The notes: generated by a model not told the origin, from the letters alone. Shown: positions 52,735-61,036, counted from the first letter of the stretch. The stretch is 64,000 nt of DNA from Nonomuraea typhae (GCF_009760925.1 NZ_VRLV01000021.1:1-64000), one strand, 5' to 3'. Program-made: numbers and translations.

Positions 52735-53129
52735 TGGCGCTGCCACGGGTTTCCGCAGAGCAGCGTAGGCAGCATCAGGCGCGTGTGGATGCCCTCGCCG
52801 GTCTGCGTGATCAGCTCATCGCCCTGGGCCACCCGGCCGACGTCCGTATCGGGCTGTCCGGCGAGTGCTTGGAGGTCATCGCGTCGATGGCCTACGGCGA
52901 GACGGCCCGGCTGATCGTCTGGTTCGGCCACAGTGTCGCGCTGTACATCGACAGCCTTGAAACGCCCGGCCGCTACATGATCGACCAGCGGTACGAAACC
53001 GAGCGCGGTTTCGCCACCCTCACCAGCGCCGGCAAAGGTGCCGGCGATGTGGATGACGCCGGCGCGCTGCGCATCTATCGGCGGTTCCTAGCCCGCTACG
53101 GCCTGCCCGAGCGCGACTGCCCCGGCTGA
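52734..53129 (+). CDS. 131-aa protein of unknown function
   Basis: Start ATG 52734 (GTG 52731 possible) coupled to the preceding stop. A helical beginning (QRRQHQARVDALAGLRDQL) then alternating strands (VRIGLSGECLEVIAS, ARLIVWFGHSVALYI). No family recognised. A soluble alpha/beta protein of the transfer operon. Confidence 0.6.
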   Translation: MALPRVSAEQRRQHQARVDALAGLRDQLIALGHPADVRIGLSGECLEVIASMAYGETARLIVWFGHSVALYIDSLETPGRYMIDQRYETERGFATLTSAGKGAGDVDDAGALRIYRRFLARYGLPERDCPG

Positions 53130-53233
53130 GGTTCCGCTGCGACCTGTTCACCCATCCCCGACTGGGGGCGGCCGTTGATCGGCCAAGACTGCAGGCCGCC
53201 CCCTCCACTCCCGTAGAAGGAGTAGCCCCCATC

Positions 53234-53605
53234 ATGACCGACGACCTGTCCGTACCTGCCCGGCGGGCGCGGACGCCGGCGCGTGAGCGCGCCCTCCTGT
53301 CCCTGCTGGCCGCACTGACCGAGGGCCTGCCGCGGCATCTGGCCGATGAGGCGGCCTGCAGGTTCGACCCCGAACTGCACACCGGCCCCGACGCCTTCAC
53401 CGAGGAACCGGCCGAAGAGCGCGCGGCGCGGGAGCAGGTGGCCCGCGAGGTGTGCGCCGACTGCCCGGTACGCGTCTCGTGCTTGTTCTACGCCCTGGAC
53501 GCCCGCCCCGCCGAGGGCGTGCTGGCGGGATTGACCCCCGCGGACATCGCCGCCCTCACCGCCCCCGAAAGCGCCGCCAGCACATCACCCCTGGAGGTGG
53601 CCTGA
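53234..53605 (+). CDS. WhiB-family iron-sulfur transcription factor
   Basis: 123 residues. The four cluster cysteines are Cys42 (DEAACRFDPELH), Cys74, Cys77 (EVCADCPVR) and Cys83 (VSCLFYAL). The turn GVLAGLTPAD replaces the canonical GVWGG motif. GAAGGAGTAGC precedes the ATG region. Element- and phage-borne WhiB proteins tend to interfere with host regulators or drive element genes through sigma factor region 4. Its stop overlaps the next start. Confidence 0.92.
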   Translation: MTDDLSVPARRARTPARERALLSLLAALTEGLPRHLADEAACRFDPELHTGPDAFTEEPAEERAAREQVAREVCADCPVRVSCLFYALDARPAEGVLAGLTPADIAALTAPESAASTSPLEVA

Positions 53606-53895
53606 TGCCCAGCACACCGACCCACACCACCGAGCCGCGGCGCCACAGTCGAGTCAACGCCGTCGTCAGCATCCACCACCCGCGCGCCGACGAGATGAGC
53701 CTGCAGACCAGCAGTAGCGACCCGAACGCGCTGTATCTGACCCTGTCGCAGGCCCCCGCGTGGTTCTGCCTCGGCCTGGCCAGCGCTGACCTGGAAGCCG
53801 AGATCGCCGCCATGCAGCGGTTGTCCGCCCTGGCCGCCGAGGCTGCCGACAAGCTCCGCGCCCAGCACGCGGCTGCACGCCAGAAGGCGGCGTGA
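53605..53895 (+). CDS. 96-aa protein of unknown function
   Basis: Coupled to the WhiB stop (TGATG). Strand-rich first half (NAVVSIHHPRADEMSLQTSS, ALYLTLSQAPAWFCLG) and a C-terminal helix (SALAAEAADKLRAQHAAA). Not recognised. Confidence 0.6.
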   Translation: MPSTPTHTTEPRRHSRVNAVVSIHHPRADEMSLQTSSSDPNALYLTLSQAPAWFCLGLASADLEAEIAAMQRLSALAAEAADKLRAQHAAARQKAA

Positions 53896-54086
53896 TGTCG
53901 AGCCCCCGCCCTGCCCGCCCGGCCTGTCGGATCACGTTCGTGCCGGCCGATGGCCACCCGGAGATGGACTGTGTCCGGACCGGCTTCCACGGCCCGTTTC
54001 ATGCCAGCGCCACCCACACCTTCACCTGTGTGCCCGGCGGCGCGCTGGTCAAGCCTAAGCACCCGGCCGCCCGGAAGGGCAGGTGA
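53895..54086 (+). CDS. 63-aa protein of unknown function
   Basis: Overlaps the preceding stop. Contains ACRITFVPADGHPEMDCVRT and HTFTCVPGGALV, with three cysteines, and a basic end. Possibly a small zinc- or disulfide-stabilised beta protein. Confidence 0.5.
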   Translation: MSSPRPARPACRITFVPADGHPEMDCVRTGFHGPFHASATHTFTCVPGGALVKPKHPAARKGR

Positions 54087-54092
54087 ACCGAA

Positions 54093-54800
54093 ATGCCGTC
54101 GCACACCTCCACACGCTGCCGAGAACCGGCGTCCGACTGCGACCGGCGCCCGCTGCGGCTGCCCGACGCCGGCGCGTATCCCACGCTGGCCAAGGTCGCC
54201 GAGGGCCGCCCGTATGAGCAGGTGGCGGTGGAGTTCATCGCGTCCCGACCGACCACCCGCCGCGGCCTGTCCCGCGTGGTGTTGAACCCTGGCGTGATCA
54301 ACGACGACGCTGAGGAGTTCTTCGCCTGGGGGTATTGCTGGCTGCTGGCCGCGGCCCTGCACGAGGCCAGCGGCTGGCCGTACGGGCTGGTGGAACGGCA
54401 GCGGGAGAGCAGCTGGGAGTGGACGCACGCCGGGGTGATCACCCCCGGCGACCGGTTCCTGGACATCCGCGGCTGCCACGATCGGGGCGGTCTGAGCGCG
54501 CTGTTGACCGTCGCCTACGGCGTGCCGGCGCGCGTTCGAGCCGGCAGCTTCGCCGATCTGTGCCAGGCCATGGGCCTGGCCGCCGGCACCGCGCCCGACT
54601 GGTGGCTGGGCCTGCTGGCCGACCCGATTCTCACCGACACCGTCCGCTACTTCGCTGCGCGCCTGCTGCAGGCGTGCCTGCCAACGCCGCCGGCCGCGCC
54701 TGACCGCACTGTTCACGTGACGTCGGCGGCTACGCGCTGCCGCGCCGCGTGGGCGCCTGCCTTGACTGCGTTGAAGGGAGCGCCGCATGAACACGACTGA
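54093..54800 (+). CDS. 235-aa protein of unknown function
   Basis: After a Pro/Arg-rich start comes RRGLSRVVLNPGVINDDAEE, then FAWGYCWLLAAALHEASGWP and HAGVITPGDRFLDIRGCHDR. The pattern of conserved Trp, His and Asp (HEASGWP; DIRGCHD) resembles small plasmid-borne hypothetical proteins with a possible papain-like or hydrolase fold, but I cannot name it. The end overlaps the next gene by 14 bp. Confidence 0.6.
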   Translation: MPSHTSTRCREPASDCDRRPLRLPDAGAYPTLAKVAEGRPYEQVAVEFIASRPTTRRGLSRVVLNPGVINDDAEEFFAWGYCWLLAAALHEASGWPYGLVERQRESSWEWTHAGVITPGDRFLDIRGCHDRGGLSALLTVAYGVPARVRAGSFADLCQAMGLAAGTAPDWWLGLLADPILTDTVRYFAARLLQACLPTPPAAPDRTVHVTSAATRCRAAWAPALTALKGAPHEHD

Positions 54801-55047
54801 ACGCATCGGCAAGGCCATCGAGATAGCCGTCGAGTGCGGCCGGTTCGACGGAAGCCATCACAAGATGTGGGTCATCGATCAGATGCTCCGCATCCTCACC
54901 GATTGCCCAATCATCACCCGGTCCGCCACCGACGCGGCCGGCCGCCCCTACACCTATGAGGCGTATGGGGAGAACGACGCCTACCGGCAGGCTGTCAACA
55001 CCGGCGACCAGCACTGGTTTGCCTGGGATGTGGGGGTGGCACCCTGA
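54787..55047 (+). CDS. 86-aa protein of unknown function
   Basis: TTGAAGGGAGCG precedes the ATG. GKAIEIAVECGRFDGSHHKM, then WVIDQMLRILTDCP and a final DQHWFAWDVG. A compact soluble protein, one of many in this operon. Coupled to the DUF2637 gene through overlapping TGATGA. Confidence 0.6.
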   Translation: MNTTERIGKAIEIAVECGRFDGSHHKMWVIDQMLRILTDCPIITRSATDAAGRPYTYEAYGENDAYRQAVNTGDQHWFAWDVGVAP

Positions 55048-56360
55048 TGACCACCTCCTCCTATTGGGACGCCAAAGCCGCTCGTACGGTGGCAGCGGCC
55101 GACGCGGAAACCCGGCTGGCTGAAGCCGAGGCAACGCGCGCCGAGACGATGCTGCGCGTCCAGACGCAGCGCCTGGCGTTGCAGGCGCAGCAGGATGAGC
55201 ACGCCGACCAGGCCCGCACGCGCCGCCTGGAGACGCAAGCCAGGGCGCGGCGGGAACGTCGCGCCGAGCGTGAGCGGCGCCGCAGGGAAGGCCGCCAGCG
55301 GCGCCGGCACACCATCGAGGCCGTCGCCGGCGCCGTGGGCGAGTGGGCGCCGTTGCTGGTCGGTGGGGTCGCGATGGGCGCTCCGATCGCCATTGCCTGG
55401 GATGGCCAACTGCAGTTCGGTCAGGCCGTCATGCGTTTGGGGGCGCTGGCTGCGGCGGTGCCGGTCGCGCTGGAGGGCAGCGCCTGGTATCTGGCCTGGC
55501 TGACCCACAAGGCGGTGCAGGCTGACCGGCCGACCGGCCGACTCCGTCTGTGGACGTGGCTGCTGGCGCTGATGGCCGCGTCCATGAACCTGTGGCACGG
55601 CATCACCGGTGCGGAGTTCGGTGCGGACGGGTTGCAGGTCGGCATCGTGCGCGGTCTGGCCTCGCTGCTGGGGGTCGGGCTGTGGGAGTTGACCGTGATG
55701 GCCCGCCGCCAGCGCAACGCCGGCCGGTCGCTGGCCGAACTGCGCACGGTGTTGTGGCGGCGGCTGCGCTACCCGCGCCTGTCCTGGCAGGCCGCCGGCA
55801 TCCTGGCCGCCCGCGGCCCGGCCTGCCGCGCGGACGAGGCGTGGCTGGCGGCCTGGATCGACCGCTACGGCCTCGGCCCCGACGCATCCCGACCCGAACG
55901 CCGCCTCGCCCGCCGCATCATCCGCCGTCAAGCCCGCAAGGATCGCCAAGCGGTCAAGGCGGGACGGCTGTCCATGGTGGGCGGGTTGGTGCTCGGACGA
56001 GCGATCCCGATCATCATCCCCGACCGCCCCGGCACGCCCACCCCGGCGACAGCATCCCCGGTGGTGCCCGCCGTGTCGATCGACGTGGTTCGCATCGATC
56101 CTGGCGCCCGTCGATCGCCCAAGCGGCGGCCCGCGTCGATCGATCGACCCGTACGGGCATCGATCGAGCCCGTGGGAGGTGATAGCGATCGGGCTCCCCG
56201 TCGATCGATCGCCGAGCATCGCACGATCCTGCAGCGGTTGATCGGGCGCGGAGTGCTCACCGCGCAATCCACCGCCGAAGACATCCGCAAGACGCTGCGG
56301 TGCGCCCCCAGGACCGCCGCGGCGCTCAAGAAGGAACTCACCCAGGAGGTGAGCAGATGA
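55047..56360 (+). CDS. DUF2637 / Spd-like membrane protein with long cytoplasmic ends
   Basis: 437 residues. A highly charged coiled-coil N-terminus (about 12-88; ERRAERERRRREGRQRRR) precedes about four membrane helices (about 95-215; AVPVALEGSAWYLAWLTH, LWTWLLALMAASMNLWHG). The spacing and WHG motif are those of DUF2637, a family tied to plasmid spread (SpdB) proteins. The C-terminal roughly 200 residues are cytoplasmic, with a Ser-Ile-Asp-rich stretch and a final winged-helix-like LQRLIGRGVLTAQSTAEDI. Likely role: intramycelial spread together with TraB. Confidence 0.75.
   Translation: MTTSSYWDAKAARTVAAADAETRLAEAEATRAETMLRVQTQRLALQAQQDEHADQARTRRLETQARARRERRAERERRRREGRQRRRHTIEAVAGAVGEWAPLLVGGVAMGAPIAIAWDGQLQFGQAVMRLGALAAAVPVALEGSAWYLAWLTHKAVQADRPTGRLRLWTWLLALMAASMNLWHGITGAEFGADGLQVGIVRGLASLLGVGLWELTVMARRQRNAGRSLAELRTVLWRRLRYPRLSWQAAGILAARGPACRADEAWLAAWIDRYGLGPDASRPERRLARRIIRRQARKDRQAVKAGRLSMVGGLVLGRAIPIIIPDRPGTPTPATASPVVPAVSIDVVRIDPGARRSPKRRPASIDRPVRASIEPVGGDSDRAPRRSIAEHRTILQRLIGRGVLTAQSTAEDIRKTLRCAPRTAAALKKELTQEVSR
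56077..56211. repeat. Cluster of eight CGATCG hexamers inside the DUF2637-protein gene
   Basis: Starts at 56077, 56112, 56137, 56141, 56161, 56186, 56202 and 56206; CGATC further occurs at 56096. Partly it encodes Ser-Ile-Asp/Glu repeats, but the hexamers occur in more than one reading phase. Confidence 0.7.
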
Positions 56361-56608
56361 GCCGTCGCCAAGCCTCCAAGCCTGATGTTTGGACGCTTTT
56401 CCCGGTAGCGGCACTGATCAGCTTCGCCGGATGGGTCGTCCACATGGCCGCGAACGACGACCCGATGGCCGTCATGCTGTGTGTCACGCTGTTCCTGGCC
56501 GCGGTGTGGAAGCTGTGCCGCAGGTATCACGAGATCCGCCGCAACATCGACAACGCCAGTGCCGGGCGTCGGCTGCGGGAGGACCTGTCCGAGCGGGGGC
56601 CGCGATGA
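56357..56608 (+). CDS. 83-aa membrane protein
   Basis: Starts in the preceding stop (ATGA). Two helices: LFPVAALISFAGWVVHMA and MAVMLCVTLFLAAVWKL, then a charged tail. Small Spd-type proteins of this form accompany traB in conjugative actinomycete plasmids. AGGAGG lies upstream. Confidence 0.65.
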   Translation: MSRRQASKPDVWTLFPVAALISFAGWVVHMAANDDPMAVMLCVTLFLAAVWKLCRRYHEIRRNIDNASAGRRLREDLSERGPR

Positions 56609-56868
56609 GCCGGCGCCGCACCCTCACCGAAGCGCTGGTAGGCGCACTGTTCACGGTGGCCGCGCTGTCGGTCGCAACCGGCCTGTTGGTGGCCACCATG
56701 ACGCCGTGGCCGCGTGAGCTTGCGCTATGGCTGTCAGGCGCGGTCGCCGGTCTGGTGGCCGGTCCGCCGGTGCGCGGGTGGCTGGCCCTGGTCGCTGCCC
56801 GGTTGGCCGGCAAGCCCGCCATGACGCGGCGCCGTACCGGCCGCACGACTGTACGGCGGGGGCGGTGA
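56605..56868 (+). CDS. 87-aa membrane protein
   Basis: Overlaps its predecessor by 4 bp. Two hydrophobic helices (LVGALFTVAALSVATGLLVA; LALWLSGAVAGLVAG) and a very basic C-terminus (MTRRRTGRTTVRRGR). Probably a further Spd-like component; no specific family seen. Confidence 0.65.
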   Translation: MSRRRTLTEALVGALFTVAALSVATGLLVATMTPWPRELALWLSGAVAGLVAGPPVRGWLALVAARLAGKPAMTRRRTGRTTVRRGR

Positions 56869-56874
56869 CGGGTG

Positions 56875-57300
56875 ATGACCGACACCGAACCTCCCGTCTA
56901 CGTGATCACCGACGCCCCACCGCCCCGCGCCCTCGCCGCCTCTACCTCGATGTTCGCCCGTGGGGTGCGGCTGGCCGGCCGTGCGCTGGTGGCGGTGTTC
57001 GCGCTGGTGGTGGCGCGCTGGCTACTGACGGCTGAGGCGTTCGACGGCTGGCGCTGGCTCATCGGCGCCGCCCTGCTGGCCTGGCTGTGCCGGCCGTGGC
57101 TGGCCGGCGCCTGGCGGGTTGCCGGGTTGGTGTTCGGCGCTGCGGATGCGCTGATCTCGGCCTGGCTGGGCACCCGCCGCCTCGGCTACGTGGCCGCGCT
57201 GCTGCGCGCGGCCACCCGCACACCCCCCACCCCCAAGCCCAACCCCGACCTTGCTCCTGATTCGCCTGCCGAGAGGCGCCGGACGGAAGGAACGTCATGA
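56875..57300 (+). CDS. 141-aa membrane protein
   Basis: ATG 56875 (GTG 56872 also possible). Two to three helices (ALVAVFALVVARWLL; WLIGAALLAWLCRPWLAG; VAGLVFGAADALISAWL) and a Pro-rich cytoplasmic tail. Third consecutive small membrane protein before traB, again coupled to the next gene. A spread or pore accessory role is inferred from position only. Confidence 0.65.
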   Translation: MTDTEPPVYVITDAPPPRALAASTSMFARGVRLAGRALVAVFALVVARWLLTAEAFDGWRWLIGAALLAWLCRPWLAGAWRVAGLVFGAADALISAWLGTRRLGYVAALLRAATRTPPTPKPNPDLAPDSPAERRRTEGTS

Positions 57301-57695
57301 GCGATCAGCCCGCCAAGCCCGGCCGCAGCCGGATTCCCGAGCTGTCGGCCATCCCCTGGCAAGGCCCTTCGGCGATCACCCGCTACGCCCAGGTGGGCCG
57401 TCAGCTCGCCCGCGATCTGGCCGAGGAGTTCGCCGTGGGCAGCGATGAGCTGTATGCGGTGCTCGTCCGCAGTTTCAAGGGGCACCCGGTGCTGGCCGTG
57501 TTCGGCGCCCCGGACGTCAAGCTGCGCGCCCGGCGCGTGGTCAAGCGCCTGCAGCGCGCCGCCGAACTGCAAAAGGGCGCCGGGGTGGAGCTGGTGAAGT
57601 TCCACGCCCAGTTCCGCAAGGAGTTCGTGGACATGCTGCCGCAGGCCAAACCGGACAAGCGGCGCTCGGAGTTCAACTGGAATGAGGACACCTGA
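57297..57695 (+). CDS. 132-aa soluble protein upstream of traB
   Basis: SRIPELSAIPWQGPSAITRY, then helices RQLARDLAEEFAVGSDELY and DVKLRARRVVKRLQRAAELQ with VEFHAQ-like FVKFHAQFRKEFVDM. All-helical and basic with no membrane segment. The stop overlaps the traB start. Such genes directly before TraB are frequent in AICEs and unnamed. Confidence 0.65.
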   Translation: MSDQPAKPGRSRIPELSAIPWQGPSAITRYAQVGRQLARDLAEEFAVGSDELYAVLVRSFKGHPVLAVFGAPDVKLRARRVVKRLQRAAELQKGAGVELVKFHAQFRKEFVDMLPQAKPDKRRSEFNWNEDT

Positions 57696-59767
57696 TGCCC
57701 CGCCCCGCATCCACCACATCGCAGCCGCCCGCGGTGCTGCCCGCCACCCCAGACTCCTCCTCGTGGGAGCAGGTGGCCACCCGCGAGGTTTCCAAGGCGC
57801 TGCTGTACTTCCCGCCCTGGCTGGTCGGCTTGCTGCTGTTCGGTCTCGGCTTCGTCTTCCACGTCACCCTGGCCAGCGATGACCCGCAGGTCAGCGCCTG
57901 GACCACCGCTGCGATCATCACGTGCGTGCTGGTGCTGACCGCGTACACGTGGAAGCAGTCGCACGCCCGCAGCCTCACCGGCCGTGCCCACACCACGCTG
58001 ACCACGCTGGCCGCCGGGTTGTGGGTGTGCGCGGCCACCATCGACGGCCCCACCTCGACCGTGACCGGCCGCGCCATCTTGATCGGTGGGGTGGCGTTCG
58101 CGCTGTCGTTCAACATCCGCACCGTCATCCGCGTCAAGAACATCGACGTCAACGCGGCCGTCGCCGACCCGCTGGCGTTCTTGTTCAACCGCGGCGCCGA
58201 AAAGGCCGGCATGCCCGCCGTACAGGCGCGCACCATCCAGGCCACCGCGCACAAGGTGACCGGCGAAGTACAGATGGCGGAAGGCCGGCAGATCGCCGAC
58301 GACTTGCAAAAGAAGGTGCCCTACATCGAGTCTGGCATCGGCCTGCCGCCCGGATCGATCACCACCGCGATCGATCCAGACGACGCCAGCAAGGCCAAGG
58401 TGATCATCTCCGATGCGCGGGTGATGAAGCATCCGATCGCCTGGCCCGGCCCCTCCCGCGTCGGCGTCAGCATCGCCGAACCGCTGCGCCCCGGCCTGTG
58501 GCAAGACCTCGACGACGTCGAATACATCATCATCGGTCACCACCTGCAGTTCATGGGTAAGACCGGCTCGGGCAAGTCCATCGGCGGCGCCTGGAACTTC
58601 CTGGCCGAGATCGTCACCCGCCGCGACGTGGCGGTGTTCGCCGTCGACATCACCAAGGGAGAACAGACCCTCGGCCCGCTCAAGGCCGCCCTGCACCGGT
58701 TGGAGACCAGTAAAGACGGCGCCCGCGCCCTCATCTCGCAGATGTTCGAGAAGATCAAGCCGCGCACCGATCTGCTGGCCGGCAAGGGCCTGCAGAAGTG
58801 GGTCGAGGGCTGCGGTCTCACGTATTGGGTGCTATGGCTGGAGGAGTTCCCCGACATCTACGACGCCCTCACCGACAAGCAGCAAGACCAATTCCTTTCG
58901 CTGATCAAGGCCATCCGCTCCGCCGGCGGCACCGTCGTGCTGTCGCTGCAGCGCTCGGACTGGACCCAGATGCCCACCATCGCCCGCGGCCAGCTCGCCA
59001 AGATGTGCTTCGGTGTGGACTCGCCCGGCGATGCCAGCTTCGGCCTGACCGAGGCCCAGCAAGACGCCGGCTGCCGGCCCGAACTGTGGGACAACAAGCA
59101 GCCCGGCATGGCCTACCTGGACGCCCCGTCCATCCCCGAGGAGCGCATCGCCATGCCCCTGCGCACCTACGCCTGGGGACTCACCCCCACCGGCCAGTTC
59201 GACGACGAGATGGCCAACGCACAGATGCGCGCGCACGCCGCGGCCTTCCCCGCCATCCACAAGAAGGTGGATGCGATGACCGCGGCCCTGTCGCGCCTGG
59301 CCGCCGAAGCGCTGGCCAGCCCCACGCCGCTGCCCGCCATCAACAGCCCGACCGCCGACACCAACACCGACACCGACACCGACACCGATGACGACGATGA
59401 GGAGGTGCGCAACGTCGCCGCGGAGTATCTGACCAGTGACGACCCCGACCCGCAGGTATCGGCCGGCCTCGACGATGAGATCACCGACTTCCCCGAGGGC
59501 GAGCCGCCGCTGACCTTCGCCCCGCCCGCCCAGACCATGACCCCCGAGCAGCGCGGCGCCGTACTGATGCAACGCCTGCACGAGCTGTGGGACGGCGGCG
59601 CCCGTGATGTCGGCACCGGCGACTTCAAAACCATCTGGGACACCACCGATATCTCCCGCGCCTGGTTCCAGAAGCAGCTCAAGCGCCTGTCCGCAGCCGA
59701 CGTCATCGGCCCCTACGACGACGACCGCAACCGCTACACCATGCCTGCCCGTCCCGAACTGCCCTAG
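57695..59767 (+). CDS. traB: TraB-type FtsK/SpoIIIE-like DNA translocase for conjugation
   Basis: 690 residues. About four N-terminal membrane helices (about 38-145; FPPWLVGLLLFGLGFVFHV etc.) precede the motor domain. Walker A is GKTGSGKS (288-295) and Walker B is VLWLEEFPD (about 381-389). VVLSLQRSDWTQMPTIARGQ is the following FtsK-like helix and finger. An Asp/Thr-rich linker (TDTNTDTDTDTDDDDEE) leads to a C-terminal winged helix (RAWFQKQLKRLSAADVIGPY) like the FtsK gamma domain that reads an 8-bp DNA code. Single-protein transfer of double-stranded DNA between hyphae is the known role of this family. Confidence 0.92.
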   Translation: MPRPASTTSQPPAVLPATPDSSSWEQVATREVSKALLYFPPWLVGLLLFGLGFVFHVTLASDDPQVSAWTTAAIITCVLVLTAYTWKQSHARSLTGRAHTTLTTLAAGLWVCAATIDGPTSTVTGRAILIGGVAFALSFNIRTVIRVKNIDVNAAVADPLAFLFNRGAEKAGMPAVQARTIQATAHKVTGEVQMAEGRQIADDLQKKVPYIESGIGLPPGSITTAIDPDDASKAKVIISDARVMKHPIAWPGPSRVGVSIAEPLRPGLWQDLDDVEYIIIGHHLQFMGKTGSGKSIGGAWNFLAEIVTRRDVAVFAVDITKGEQTLGPLKAALHRLETSKDGARALISQMFEKIKPRTDLLAGKGLQKWVEGCGLTYWVLWLEEFPDIYDALTDKQQDQFLSLIKAIRSAGGTVVLSLQRSDWTQMPTIARGQLAKMCFGVDSPGDASFGLTEAQQDAGCRPELWDNKQPGMAYLDAPSIPEERIAMPLRTYAWGLTPTGQFDDEMANAQMRAHAAAFPAIHKKVDAMTAALSRLAAEALASPTPLPAINSPTADTNTDTDTDTDDDDEEVRNVAAEYLTSDDPDPQVSAGLDDEITDFPEGEPPLTFAPPAQTMTPEQRGAVLMQRLHELWDGGARDVGTGDFKTIWDTTDISRAWFQKQLKRLSAADVIGPYDDDRNRYTMPARPELP

Positions 59768-59783
59768 CAGAGCAGGAGAGCGC

Positions 59784-60062
59784 ATGCCCCAAGTCCGTGT
59801 CATGGGTGACGACCTCCACCATGTCGAACAGGTCGTCACCCTGCTGTTGCACCTCATCAACTCCGCACCTGCCCTGACCGCCGGCGACCCCACCCGGCTA
59901 CACCATCGCGGCGGCGGTGGGCGCATCGTCTTCGACGTCAACGCCACCACCCGCCCCGCGAGCGCCGAGCGGCCCGAACAGGTCCGCGCCGAACGCATCG
60001 ACAACCAAGGCGCCCGGCCACCACGCCGTACGCCGCGCCGGCGCGCGCTCCCACCCGCCTAA
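59784..60062 (+). CDS. 92-aa protein downstream of traB
   Basis: GCAGGAGAGCG precedes the ATG. HHVEQVVTLLLHLINSAPAL is a helix, followed by a glycine-rich RGGGGRIVFDVNA and a basic end (PRRTPRRRALPPA). Unknown; perhaps DNA-associated given its charge and its place between traB and the CGTGGCCC array. Confidence 0.6.
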   Translation: MPQVRVMGDDLHHVEQVVTLLLHLINSAPALTAGDPTRLHHRGGGGRIVFDVNATTRPASAERPEQVRAERIDNQGARPPRRTPRRRALPPA

Positions 60063-60086
60063 CGCCGGCACCCCCTTTCATGATCT

Positions 60087-60247
60087 CGTGGCCCCCTCGT
60101 TGGGGCCACGGGCGGGGGCTGGGGGAGGGATATACAGGTCAAAGCCAGGGCCACGCCCCGTGGCCCCCACCGTGGCCCCCGCGTGGCCCCCCGTCGTGGC
60201 CCTCCCTCGGCCCCCTCGCTCGACGGCCGTGGCCCCTGTCGTGGCCC
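60087..60247. repeat. Array of nine CGTGGCCC octamers: candidate clt or iteron locus
   Basis: Forward copies start at 60087, 60159, 60171, 60182, 60195, 60228 and 60240; reverse copies at 60103 and 60148. Spacings of 11-13 bp put most on one helix face. The first two form a 9-bp inverted repeat with a 6-nt loop. A short AT-rich patch (GGATATACAGG, about 60128-60138) lies inside. The 284-bp gap 60063-60346 contains no gene. Confidence 0.85.
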
Positions 60248-60346
60248 CACCTGCAAGATCGAAAACTTTCGCGGCCCGCATCCCACGCGCAGCCGCGCGT
60301 AAGCCTGCCCGCAACCCCCGTCCAGCAGTCCGGAAGGACCCTGACC

Positions 60347-61036
60347 ATGAACCCACTCACACTCAACCCCGCCCAATGGCGCGTGCTGACCTACCTGGCC
60401 GCCCACGGCACCAGCCGGGCCGGCATCCGGGCCGACGTGCTTCACGACATGTGCCAGGCCATCCCCGCGGACCTGATCGTGCTGGCCGACGCCGGCCACA
60501 TCGCCGGCCACATGCACGGCGACAACGCCCGCCCGGTGCCGAGCGTCGTCATCACCGCCCGCAACCCCCGCAAACTGCGCATCCACCTCACCCGCCCCGG
60601 CCAAAGGGCCGCCACCACGCTGGACGCCTGCTACCGCGCCCTGCGCCACCTGTACGCCTACGGCCTCGCACCCGATCGCGCGCTGCCCCTGGCCAGCCTG
60701 TACGGCGAGGCCGGCACACATCCCGACACCCTCACCCACCTCCAGCGGCACGGCCACCTCGACATCACCCCCGGCCCCTACCTGGCCTGGAACACCGGCG
60801 GCTACCCCCACCTGTACGGGCCGCCACGCACCGCCGGCCGCTACGGCTGCGACCCCTGCCTGAGTTGCGGCAACCCCCCGCCGCAGGGCGCAACCATCTG
60901 GGTCAACAGCTACGGCGACCTGCACTGTGACCCCTGCGCTCGCCGCAACGCCGGCCAGGCGCCCACCGCCCTGGCCGCGCTCACCAGCCTCGGCTACCGC
61001 TACGCCCTGCCCAGCCACCTGCAGGTGCAGTCATGA
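60347..61036 (+). CDS. Winged-helix protein with a C-terminal zinc ribbon
   Basis: 229 residues. The N-terminal 100 residues look like a winged helix (NPAQWRVLTYLAAHGTSRAG, LIVLADAGHIAGHMH, IHLTRPGQRAATTL). A middle helical region follows, and near the end four cysteines of a probable zinc ribbon: CDPCLSCGNPPP and LHCDPCARR. AAGGACC lies upstream. It starts 100 bp after the octamer array and is a candidate for the protein that binds it. No named family. Confidence 0.65.
   Translation: MNPLTLNPAQWRVLTYLAAHGTSRAGIRADVLHDMCQAIPADLIVLADAGHIAGHMHGDNARPVPSVVITARNPRKLRIHLTRPGQRAATTLDACYRALRHLYAYGLAPDRALPLASLYGEAGTHPDTLTHLQRHGHLDITPGPYLAWNTGGYPHLYGPPRTAGRYGCDPCLSCGNPPPQGATIWVNSYGDLHCDPCARRNAGQAPTALAALTSLGYRYALPSHLQVQS

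Noticed and set aside
54981..56414. Long minus-strand frame opposite the DUF2637 gene
   Set aside because: High-GC shadow with no domains; the plus strand has membrane helices, overlaps and ribosome sites.
58832..60004. 390-codon minus-strand frame opposite traB
   Set aside because: Low-complexity Gly/Val-rich shadow of the Asp/Thr-rich traB linker.
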